Made by a program: the position numbers and the translations under genes. The notes under the pieces are model-generated. The model saw nothing but the letters and a program-made list of their open reading frames with translations, did not search any database and was not told the origin of the DNA. 64,000 bases of DNA, from the NCBI GenBank assembly GCA_019614645.1, contig JABWDB010000011.1, positions 6,645,501 to 6,709,500 on the forward strand, read 5' to 3'. The stretch is from Stratiolaelaps scimitus. Lineage: Eukaryota > Arthropoda > Arachnida > Mesostigmata > Laelapidae. This document shows positions 11,207 through 22,783 of this stretch, in pieces; position 1 is the first letter of the stretch, and the number at the start of each line of letters is the position of its first letter.

Positions 11207-14200
11207 ATGTCGACAGTGGCGCCAAGTGCAGTGCAGCAGGAAGCCTCGGGGGGAACGGGGGACAGATCGGCCGTCGCCCCCAGCACCGCCCCCAACAACA
11301 ACAACAACAACCACCACCGGGAACAGCAGCCGGGTTCAGCAGTACACATGTCCACAAATGGCAGCAACAGCAGCAGCAGCAGACAACAACAACAACAACA
11401 GTCGGCTACAGCAACAACAGCAGCAGCAGTAGTGACAGCAACGGCGACGTCGGCAACGAGGTCGGTGACAGGCCCCGGCTCCACCGAGCCGACGGCTTCG
11501 CTATCAGCGAAACAGCTGGCCAAGGAGATGAACGAGATGAAGGCGCTGAAACAAGCCTCGAACAACAACAACAGCAGCAGCAACAACCACCACAGCAGCA
11601 GCAGCAGCAACCATCACAGCAACAAGGAAAACCATAGCAGCAACAACAGCAGCAGCCCGAAGAACAATGAGTATCGACATGCGACAAGCAACAACAACAA
11701 CGCTGCTGCTGCTGGCGACGCCGTCGTTGTCGACCCGGCGGCGCGCAGTGGCCAGGTCAGTCCTGCGCTATCATCATCGCCCTCGAGTCCGGCTCCGCCG
11801 TCCACTGGAGAGGGCGGTGAAGGCAGTCCGAAGGACAAGACCCCCATGTGCCTCGTCAACGAGCTGGCACGCTTCAACAACGTCCAGCATCAGTACCGCC
11901 TGATCGAGGAACAGGGCCCGCCGCACAAGAAGACGTTCACGGTCGTGCTCAAGCTGGGCGCCCAAGAGGAGTACAACGCCACGGGGAGCAGCATTAAACG
12001 GGCGAGACATTCGGCTGCCCAGATGGCCTTGCAGAAGACGGGGCTGAAGCATCCGATGCCGAAGACGGCAGGAAAGGTGGGTTCGGCATTTGGGCCGCAG
12101 AGAGGAGAACACAAACAACAACAACAAACAATAACAACAACAAACCAACAACAATAACACACAATAACAACAACAAACCACCAACAACAACAACGAACAA
12201 TAACAACCATAGTATTGCACTATAGATTGCCCCATCATGGATGACGCGTAGGTGCCCATATGTATATATATATATATGTGTATGTATGTGTATCCTCGTA
12301 CTGAGAACATCGACACAACACCCACAAGAAAAAAGGCTGCAGTGGCACATATTCATAGGATAAGCGCTCTAAACACAACTGCTTGTACCTTTGAGTGTTG
12401 CAAGCACCAAGCAACCCGGCTCTCCGATAAGTTGAATCATCCTGGATCATCGCTCGAAGTCGCCCGCGCGTTCGTTTCGGTTTTTTCTTTCGATCTCGAT
12501 TCGTTGACAGAGATTCGGCTGAACGAAAACCCTATATATCTATGCGCATTTAGCTAGATAGCACGGCCAGAGGCGTTTCACTACGGAATCGTCATACAGA
12601 GCGGACGAGATCGGAAGGCTTTCGTGACCGAGGACCATCGACGGACACCTCGAGGATCGCGGCACTAGACTCGCGTTTTCCGGATTACCTCACCGAGGGA
12701 CCGAACTCGACATAAGAAGAGATGGGCTGGACGCCGGCGACGGGCTGCCTTCCGGTCAGCGACTGGACACCGAGTCACGGCATCCCTGCTGACGAGCATG
12801 GCATAGCGGCCATGGGGCATAGATGTGCGGCCGTACCCACATGCTTCCAAGTATCTTTGTCTAGTGCGTGCAGCTAGCATAGGGTGGCGAAACCTGAGTG
12901 ACCAGTATCTTCCTTCAATCGGCCGCTTATGGGCGTACGGAAAGACGGCATTCACTGCGTGTACCTATTGACCAAGCTGGCGAAGATCATAGCGCTCTGC
13001 GTTTACGCCATGGGTACCCACCAGTGGTCACAGCGTGTCACTATCAATGTGTAGATCATAGCACAATATAGAAATCTTACACTTTAATTTGTATCCAATA
13101 TGGTGATCTGTCGACTAGATTCAAAGAGAACGATTGGGCCAACTCGCTGCCACGAGTGGGGTCGGCCGATGGCGACGCGATCATGTGCGAGAACTTCGGT
13201 GAACCCTGACCGAGTCCGGCGTTTAGTGGAGAGTGAACGGGTCTTTTGGTGACCAGTTTCGTGAAAAAAATGCTGATCGACAAAAGGCACTATAGCCTGT
13301 ATTCGACTAACAGAAGCATACAGTGCATCACCCTCCGATGGTTACACTTTCTCCAGAGCGAACGCGTACTTCAAAAAGATGATGAGCAGATGGCTATCGA
13401 AACGCTAAGGATTCGTTTCCTCAAATGGAGTTTTCGACCCTATACTGTTCGAGGGGCCACCCGAAGCCTGAGAGCCGCCGCGACCGCCACGATATGCCTT
13501 AATGACGCTACGGCTTACTTTAATAGAACGCCGTCTCGGAATTGAATTGCCTAACTAAGTAGAAGAGCTGTCTATTTTGAGAAAATCTGATTTCGAGTGA
13601 CAAACCTCGTCCGATCCAGCTTGCATCAAGCAGGTGGTTACCGGAACCATTGATGGCATAATTGGGAAAGTTTTTTAATTTTTTTGGCAAGCATACCTAC
13701 ATGCCAGAGCCCTTTGCATACGTTCTGTTCCGACCATAGCCCAAGTAACAATACATCCGGGGTCGAAAAAATTCACATGTAATCAACGACCGTCCGGTCC
13801 ATTATCTATTATGATCAGTCAGATGACATGAATTATTAGCACCTTCAATAGCAAAACATACGTGTCTGATCGGCGCCACCGGGGACAAGCGCGCGGGATC
13901 CTTCCTCCAGGTAGCGACTCTCCCTCGCTGTGTGCGTAGAGAGACAATGCAATCGCACACCCCCGAGAGCGACCATAACCGCCTCGCCACCCTGACTCAC
14001 GCTGTTCCCCACCACTTCTATAATTATTGCACATCTACATTTTGTTAAACTAATCGAGAATACATAACACTAAAACTCGTTACAAAAACAAAAATCGACC
14101 ATCTTGAACGTTATATACAACAAGTGTGATCCAACAAGTGTTCGCCTAATAGCATTATCGTAGGTTCAAGATTCGGCGAAATTTCCCAATGATCCTAAAT

Positions 14201-14859
14201 CTCTCTATATGTTCCCACGGTGTTGAAATACTTCCGAACGTGACTCATCATAATAATGTCAGAACAGTACGAGTCATGTCCGTCGAGTCCACGACTAACA
14301 GATCTATGTTTGCTCTCGAGTTACCACCTGACCTTTGTTTTCCACACGAGATTCATTCATCGCTAACATGAACGCATTGCATTGCTAATACAGGGTACGA
14401 ACGGCCCGTTGACGCCGACGGTCGAGCTCAACGCGTTAGCGATGAAACGGGGCGAACCGGCGGTCTACCGAGTGGTGGAGATACCCCGTCTAGCATCCGC
14501 GTATCTGCCGACCCCGCTGGGTTATCACAGAACTGGGTCGTGCTCTGGGCCGGCTCTGTACGGGCCGCACGGGCTGACCCACTCTGGCCATCCACGTTAC
14601 CATCCGCATTTCCCGCCTCGACTGCCACCCTCCTACCGCGCCATACTCGACGTTGGCGAGAGGAAGTTTATCGGGGAAGGTATTTACGTTCGGCGCTTGC
14701 GTGCATGCGTGCATCGGTGTGGCGAATGCTGCTGCCGCCGCAGCCGCCAGCTGGAGCAACTTGCCGTGCCGATGACAGTTTGATTGCAATATCTCTAAGT
14801 GGATACACGAGAGAAGTGGGGCAAATACTACGCCTCCATATATTATATCTTATACACAG

Positions 14860-14891
<32 letters not shown>

Positions 14892-17768
14892 CACTTAATT
14901 GTAAAATCACCAAGAATCAATAGAAATAATCCATAGTTATGAAATATTAATATGCATATATATATATATATATATATGTATGTGCAACAAACGAGGTGCG
15001 CAACGCACTGGCGATGTGAGATCGATTTCTTTTCAGTCGGAAGGCTTGGTTGTTTGGAGACATTATTCACTGAAAACGACATGCGTGTGAAAAATAATTC
15101 ACCTGTTCGGGAATGGAAAAATATGCTATAGTCCCATTTCACATTGGTATCCAGGCGTCCAGACGTGGAGCAACGCTTACTCGACGAAAGAACAAAAACT
15201 CTAACTGCCCAAACACTCATGCATTTCTCGTTGCGTACTATATTCGTATTGTGTTATGCGTCTACCTGCCAAAGACACTCTCTTTGACATAGCTAGCTCC
15301 CCTATTGTCGCTGGCTTAACTCGACAACGCTGTTATCTATACTTTGAAGTATATGTGTTAAATGCATGTTATCGCTGTGTTTCACCTCTTAATCCACCCT
15401 CCTTCAGGGAACACTGAGCAGGCTGCACGCCATTCGGCTGCAGAGGTCGCTCTGGCGACACTTCGACAACTCCCTCTGCCCGCGTTGGTGGCGCGTCGTA
15501 GCATTGCTCTGAGCGATGACGACGATGACGAGGGCAAGAGCGCCATCAGTGTCGTCTACGAGATGGCGCTCAAGCGAAATCTCCAGGTGGACTTCGAGGT
15601 CGTCGCCGAGTCGGGACCGCCGCACATGCGCAAGTACACCACGCGCTGTCAGGTCGGCACCATAGCGATGACAGAGGGATACGGCAATGGTAAGAAGCTC
15701 AGCAAGAAGGAGGCCGCCGAGAAGATGGTCACCGAGCTCAGAAAGCTGGCGCCCGTCGCCCAGCCGGGACAGACCGGTCAGCAGCAGCAGCAACAACAGA
15801 ACGCGCCCCAGCGGGGTCAGAATAACGCCGGGTCAGCTGAGGCGGCGGCGACGACCCCACCGGCTGCCGTCGAGAAGAAAAAAGCCACGCCCAAGAAAAA
15901 GAGCAAAAACCTTATCAAGGAACAGAAGCCGGACGGGACCTTCTATGGGCAGGGGATCAACCCGATTTCGCGGCTCATTCAAATCCAACAAGTAAGTTAA
16001 TCGTTGACGCATGCGAGCGACCTGTCGACGATGAGCACCGCCACTGATCTACTTTACAGTATGAGGAATCTTATCATGATTGATGATCTTGGTAGTTGGG
16101 GGGGGGTCTGAACGGTAAAGGTTTTATTGGTTTATTAAAGGAACTACAGGTTTACAACGCTTAGCTTCTCGAATATGTCGCTAGGTCGCGGGACTTGAAC
16201 CTGCGGCCTCTAGATTTATAGAGGCATTTCGCGGAAAAACGCTCGCCGATACCCGAGCCGATGTCCTTGAAACCACGTCGACGTCCTAGCGACGTGGATC
16301 GTGTTTGTGTGTCCTTTACTTACTGTCACATACGTGACCGCTTTCGTCGTGTAGGCGAAGAAGGAGAAAGAGCCTGTGTACACCGTGGTGGCGGAGCGGG
16401 GCGAGCCGCGCTCGCGTGAGTTCGTCATTCAGTGCACTCTGGATGGCGGTGGGGTTGCCACGCAGGGCACCGGGCCGAACAAGAAGACTGCCAAGCGAAA
16501 GGCCGCCGAGTCCATGCTGCAGCAACTGGGATACGCTAAGCCCGCAGCACAGCAGGCAGGAGCTAATAACAAAGAAAGCCGAGGTGAGCCTTTTTCCGCT
16601 CTTTCTGAAACTCTAGCCATCACTCGCCCTTGCGTACCCCACGTCGGACGGTGGAGTACTGAAACGCTATGAATATGATTCTGCTGGATATGGGGGAAAT
16701 TCGCACACATACGCCGCCACTGCAACTTGATTCGTGACGCTCGCATTTGTTGCTCGCGATTGTTAGTAGAACACCTATTTTATTTTTGGATGTCAACGTC
16801 TCATTGCATCAATTTTCTGAACAGAAAACGTGGATACTTCGAATATGAACGGCACCTCGGCCGGAGGAAAGTCCGGCTCGGCACAGTGTCGCCAACTAGC
16901 GCCCGGTCTCCTCGTTGTCTCGAAAGGTGGTAGGGAGTCGAAGGCCGAACAGACCAGGAGCAAGGGTGCGCACACCGATAAGCAAGCGGCCATAGCAAAG
17001 GAGCTGTTGGATAGCGGGGTTTCGCCGACGGCGATGCAAATCGGCAGCGGCCAGGGTCATCATGGCAATGATCGTGGTGGCAACCAAGGCGCAAACCGGC
17101 AGACCTCGGCCATGACCGCAGGCTCGGGGAACTCTGGCGGCACACAGGGTTCCCTTATCAAGGCCAAGGACCAGCTGAGCTATCTAGCGCAGGTTCTCGG
17201 CATCCAGGTGTCGTTTATGAACTTCCCGAAGGGAAGCGAGTTCCTGTCACTTGTCGCGCTCACCTCGAACCCGCCTCAGGTACGCGCTGCGTAGTGTGTC
17301 CTTCCATATTTAGTTCCCATTGGCGAATCTCGTACTCCTGTATGTATGGACAGCAAATGAAATAGGACATAGAATTTCAAACACGGATACCTGAACATGT
17401 GTATGTGTATGTGGTATGCACATCATCTCGTGCGGCCGTGCACTACTGAGCTAGAAATTCACCACCTCTAAAAAAAACAACACGTTCTCGCACGAGCTTA
17501 AGAACGACTGAGTTGTAGATCTTTTTTGCGCAAATGTACATTGTCCTTTACAATGTTGCGTTGTCTGGCTTCGCAGCAATGTCACGGCTCCGGGCGGACG
17601 ATAGAGGAAGCACAGGATAATGCGGCGCACTCGATTTTGGTGACGCTGGCCCAGTTAGGGATCGACTCGATACAGGCCAACAACAATAACAACAATAGCA
17701 ACAACAGCAACAACAATAACGGGAAGACTAGCGAGGGCAGCAAGACAGCGGCCACTACAACGGCTTAG
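11207..17768 (+). CDS. Staufen, double-stranded RNA-binding protein
   Basis: RNA-binding adaptor that transports and localises mRNAs and regulates their translation or decay by binding dsRNA stems. Six coding exons join in phase: 11207-12076, 14394-14679, 15408-15991, 16355-16583, 16825-17279 and 17577-17768, all with GT donors and AG acceptors, about 871 residues. An acceptor just before the ATG (exon from 11205) implies an upstream leader exon. Residues 1-210 are poly-Asn/Gln/Ser/His. Domains: dsRBD1 about 211-285; dsRBD2 about 296-415, interrupted by a proline/histidine-rich insertion and by the intron after FIGEG; dsRBD3 about 430-500 (KKLSKKEAAEKMV); dsRBD4 about 570-645 (KKTAKRKAAESML); dsRBD5 about 769-837 (KDQLSYLAQVLGIQV, then GRTIEEAQDNAAHS). 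A poly-Asn tail ends in TAG. Domain order and the split dsRBD2 are family hallmarks. Small exons could still be missed. Confidence 0.93.
12100..12215 (+). repeat. CAA-rich low-complexity tract in Staufen intron 1
   Basis: Imperfect CAA/ACA repeats with scattered ATA begin about 25 bases after the exon donor at 12077. The reading frame stays open to 12157, so an intron-retained transcript would add a poly-Gln/Thr tail. The coding exon just upstream uses similar CAG/CAA runs, so this may be slippage spreading from exon to intron. Confidence 0.6.
12216..14393. other. Staufen intron 1, remainder
   Basis: No exon or recognisable repeat apart from a TATATA-rich stretch near 12258-12292. Open frames here lack similarity to known proteins and are taken as chance. 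Confidence 0.5.
14858..14976. repeat. Two (TA)n microsatellites in Staufen intron 2
   Basis: TA runs at about 14860-14890 and 14956-14980 are separated by about 70 bases of AT-rich sequence, between coding exons 2 and 3. Confidence 0.7.
16110..16275 (-). repeat. tRNA-derived SINE-like repeat, family II, in Staufen intron 3
   Basis: The plus strand begins GTAAAGGTTTTATTGGTTTA and continues TTAAAGGAAC. The same start recurs near 31925 and 57605, with a related one near 50590. Read on the minus strand, a box B-like GGTTCAAGTCCC lies near 16190, with a tRNA-like head at higher coordinates and a TTTAATAAACC tail at the low-coordinate end. Limits are approximate. Confidence 0.5.
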
Positions 17769-20700
17769 GCGGCTGTCTCCGATGCTTCCCGTCAATGCGC
17801 CAGGTAAGTCCGAGGAGAGCAACAGCAGCAGCAGCTAAATGGAGCTGATTAAGAACGTCCAGCTTGAGCGTGTCGCATTGATTCGGTGCGAATTAGATAA
17901 CCAACACAGCGATTATAAATCAGTAGATGACTGTGTGACTACATTAGCTAACAGAGTCGACTATGAACAGTGGTGACGATCGATGCTGAGAAATTAAGAT
18001 ACACGCTACTGACGTCTGGTCTTGGATGGGGAAGACTAGAACAATTGTGGTGCGTTTAGTATCTGCTCAACGGAAGAGTGGCCTAGTCCCATTACCGTTA
18101 AGCAAATTTAGTGAGTGTTAACTTCGACCAAATTCAATATTACGTTCTCACAATGACAACCGACGAATACTACACTATCAAGTGATAAGGATCTAACTCT
18201 CTGCTGTTAAATTGTACCCTTCTCCGTTTCTGAAGCCTTGAAGATTATTCAGGTGCGACCGCGCTATTGTACTGTATATCAATTCAGCAAGATGTCAACA
18301 TCAAGCTTCAAGGCAGAACGACACCAAAGAATACAAGACAGCCCCCGACATCATTTGTGCACCATCAGCGCGGAATGATGACCGAGAATACTATATGAGA
18401 AGAAAGTTAATATATATATATATATATACATATATATACGTATATATATACATATATACTCATCTGTGAATGAGGATCTCTACCCATGAGTTCAACGACA
18501 ACAACTATACTCGAGTTGAGTGAAGCCGGCAAGCAACGCGTTCGCCACAGAACTCGACGCCGTGCCCGCCGTGATCTAATAGCTGACAGTAACACAGATA
18601 TATATTCACACAGACGACGACGACACACACACGCATACACGCACGCAGACTCACACACTATGGAGAAGCAGGATACGAACGATGTTAGTCGATCAACCTG
18701 TTAATCGACTCTCAATTAATTTTCTACAGGGAAAAACGCAAACGTCAAGGTCGAAAATTCACCTAAACATAACGACGAGATCCAGAGCATACAAACAAAA
18801 TGCTGAGAATAATAATTCATAATAACAGTAATAACGATGATGGATAATGACAGTAATGATTCTACAACAGACAAGGAGACACTGACGGTTATTGATCGCA
18901 ATCGACGAATCTCACTTCGACGAATACTGACCTGATGAGCTCATGGTTAATTATAATCATCACCATGTGTACTGTGTATTTTGCGCATAAGACCGAACGT
19001 TAGCATTGTGCAGCGGCCGTATGAGTGTCCTCGACAACTCCAGGGTTGACCAGCCGAAGATAATGCCAAACGGAGAGTGGACAACAACACATTGGCTGAC
19101 CCTGAGACAATTACAATGACGATGTGAGGAGACACCGAGTTACATATGCGAGGATTGATCGTTGTAACCGCCCATTACATTATACATTACTATTATTATT
19201 ATTATTATTATTAGTGTTAATACTACGATCACTATTATGATCATTATTATAAGTCGATACCTCTGAGCTGTATACTCGTTGTACGCAACAGGTTGTGGAC
19301 GTGGATAGCCTTGGCTCGGCGCGTAGATCGAAGCCGCTGTACACTGGAGCCACTCTGCTGACGAACAGGAAACGGTGGAACAAGAGAAGAAAGAGGATGA
19401 TAACAATGAGAAGTATAGCTAGACAATAGACGGTGGGCTGCCGAGGCCAACGGACGCGGATATGGGAGCGGGGCGTCGGGCAATCGAGATGCTGAACGTG
19501 TCGAAGGGCAGCATCGATGCGACGCTGCCGCGTTCGTCGGCGAACGCCATCGGTGAACGAGGAATCGCCAGAGGTTGTCGACGGTAGAGTTCCCTCTGGA
19601 AGTCTGAAGAGGAAGAAATTGACCCTGAATGACGGTTGTGCGTAGGTATTCATTCTGCGGAGAACGCAGATAGGAAGAGAGCAGACAACTAATCGAATAG
19701 GCCGATTGCAAGGGCAAACGACGATGATACAGGATACAATTAAGCAAACATTATACGAATTAATACTGCAACTATTACTACTAGCTCTGTTACTTCTACA
19801 AAAAACTGCTCCGTACCACACTCCATGACCTATCTCGATTGGGAATTGCCCCCGCTGTTTGTTGGATAGGGGGGCGGATTGAAGGACCTTGGAGAGAAAG
19901 AGAAAAAATCGCCTAAAACGCGCCGCAGCCGTTGGCTGACCGAATCTTCGGGAGACGAAGCTTCAACGAACTCAAAATGACGAGACAAGTGCAAAAGACA
20001 CAGGGTGGACTGTTTGCGTGGCAATGCTAATTCCGCCGTCGGAAGATTGGTATACGTCATGCCTCATAGTCGAATCGGCTGACGCTGATTGTCTAGTCAG
20101 CTTGATGGGCGCCATCGAGGCTGATACCGAAACAATACGTGGTTTGAGTACGTCGGCAAATATTCAACGCGCCCACGACCCACGTCGAGCACTATTCCGC
20201 CGTTGTGTTCGTTCAACTTACGGTGATGCGTATCAAGGCAATATCTGATCTGGCTGACGAGGCTGCCACCGCAGGACAAGGTATCACTCGAGATAGAAGA
20301 TAAGGTTGTCCCAACATCGCTTGATGGATCCATCAATTTGCTAGACGATTCACGATCACCAATCCCCCGACGGCATGGTCGTCCCTGCCGGAAAGGCGGT
20401 AGTTGCAGTGGAGACTCGCTGTCACACTGTAACCGGCTGCTCCCTCATCGATCCGCACCCCACAAACCAGCCCCTCGCCACTCCCCCTCGTCCATGAACC
20501 CGCCTTCCACCATATATACATATACGAACACATCCAGATACACAAACACACACACACACACACACATCCCCAAAGCAAAAGGCTCTCAATTCTGCTATAG
20601 CATTCTGTCATATCCACTCGAACCAAACCGCTCTATTTGAACGAGGAGAGGCATAAGACAGAGGTGTAACGACAAAACAACAGATAACAGCAACAGGCAC

Positions 20701-21406
20701 ACAAACACACACACCCGCACACAGACAGACACAGAGAGAGAGAGAGAGAGATAGAGCAAGCTACCATTACATCTATTACAAACTCGTGTGTTGCTCGAGA
20801 AGATGGGAAGAACGATGCTAAGGAGGATCTGATGAAATCCGGAAGGAGGCGACTACTACGGCGGCGGCAACGAGGATAAGGATAAGATAAGGATGATAAT
20901 GACAATATTAATAATAATAATAATAACCAGCATAAAAGAAAATATATGGCGTTCTATGATAGTACAAGAACCAAACCCGTGATAGTAGCCGCTAGAGAGC
21001 CCCGGTCATACCGTCACGGGCGGGCTGAATCAAGCGGATGTGTTTCCCTCGCGTCCGTCCTCGTGAACGTACAGCGAAACGTATTTGGAGGCGGATCCGA
21101 GAATTACATGAACAAACTGATGGGCGGATCACTTTGTAGCCGAAGGAGTATCATCGCATCGTCAGACGATCAGACGAGATGACTATCCACCGCCGAATTC
21201 GACCGAGCGAGCCCGCCTCGATGGTACGGGGTATCCTCTGCCTTGTGCTCTGGTTGTGCGTAGCCTAGATCTGTCTAGGATGACTAGTTAGCATATAGTG
21301 CGTGTCGCAGTGGGCAGGGCGATGCATCTCCAACCATGACTTGAAGCATGGGCGGACGGCGAACCCCGTGCTCAGCTGGACACGCGAAGAATGGACGGAC
21401 AATAAA
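17769..21406 (+). other. Possible Staufen 3'UTR, low-complexity
   Basis: No coding sequence was recognised after the Staufen stop. The stretch has CAG, GAT/AAT and CA repeats and TATA runs near 18410-18460. A canonical AATAAA at 21401-21406 is a candidate polyadenylation signal, which would give a 3.6 kb 3'UTR. That is inference; an earlier non-canonical signal is equally possible. Confidence 0.3.
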
Positions 21407-22715
21407 ACCTAAACAGACCGAAACGTCGTTATTCACCTAATCACTCATAAGTATACTTACTAATACTGCAACAATAACAATTACTACTATTACAATAACA
21501 CATTCAATAGAGTATATATATATATATATACACAGGGAGACTTTATCACTATAAAGCCTCCCTGAGGGTCGCGCCTGTTTGTCTAGAAACACTATGGAGA
21601 TGAGAGCGCAGTGCTCGGGACCGCCGATTCAGAGGCGTGTTCCGCTACGCCATCCCCTCTCTCTCATATAGTGCGTCTAGCGTAGTATCCTTGTCCTGTT
21701 ATCCGCCCACCCCCCGAAGAGAGAGAGAGAGAGAGAGAGATAGAATGATTTAATGATCCCTCCAACTACCCGAAGCCTCCTCCCGTATCTTCACAGACAC
21801 ATAGGTTACATACACCGACGCAAACAATCAAAACCATACAGAGATGACAATAGTTAGCACAGCTACTGTAACGAATAGTACGGTATCTACAGACAGAAGA
21901 TAGGCAGTTACGATACTTCGTCCTGTCTCGTACTTGTAGTGGAAGCCACCTCTTTTCACCGTGACACGCCGTAGCGATGATACCAGCTCAACGCGCTCAG
22001 ACCAAAGGGATCATGGCGCAGAGGAGTGTTGATGGCTACGGAGATGGGCGTAGCTTCCAAGGGCGCCCGACCATCCTTCACAGAAGACAGCCCTTGGCCG
22101 ACTACAGTTGATTGGGACTGGGTATTTCTTCTATTAAACACTTCCAATATAACTAATACTACGAAAACTACCAATACAACTGCTATGTATAACCTGGTGA
22201 TTCTTAACATGATAATGCCGTTGAGATGAAAGCATGATCTAAGCGAGCGAGAGAGAAAGCGAGTACATTATATCTATTGTAGTCGATAGCTCTATACACA
22301 TATATGTAGGCGTACACAGTCCGGTCTTGAGAACTTTGGCGTCCGTCTCTGCTATACAAAGGACAATACAACAATATACAATATCACAGATCGATACTAC
22401 TAGCCATAGCTGTAACTCAGAATGAATTTCGGTCAGTTGGAAAGAGCAAGATGGATAGAGAGAGAGAGAGAGAGAGAGATAGAGAAGGAGAGACAGAAAC
22501 AAGCATCCTCTTGATACAAACTTTGCACGAAGATTGTAATTGTCATAACAACATTGATCAGAAGTAACCACATTGATTCAACATGGCTATGCGTGAGAGG
22601 GGGGGCGTTGAGGGAGAGAGAGAGAGAGAGAGAGGGAGAAAGAGAGAGAATGGAAAGAAAGAAAGGGATGGAAAGGGAGAGAGAGAAAGGAAAGAAAGAA
22701 AGAGATGGAAAGAGA

Positions 22716-22783
<68 letters not shown>

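Noticed and set aside
13246..13545. 99-codon frame within Staufen intron 1
   Set aside because: No similarity and not phased with Staufen exons.
19180..19821. Overlapping minus-strand frames of 166 and 213 codons
   Set aside because: Neither matches a family. Composition follows the local repeat-rich sequence and no splice signals support them.
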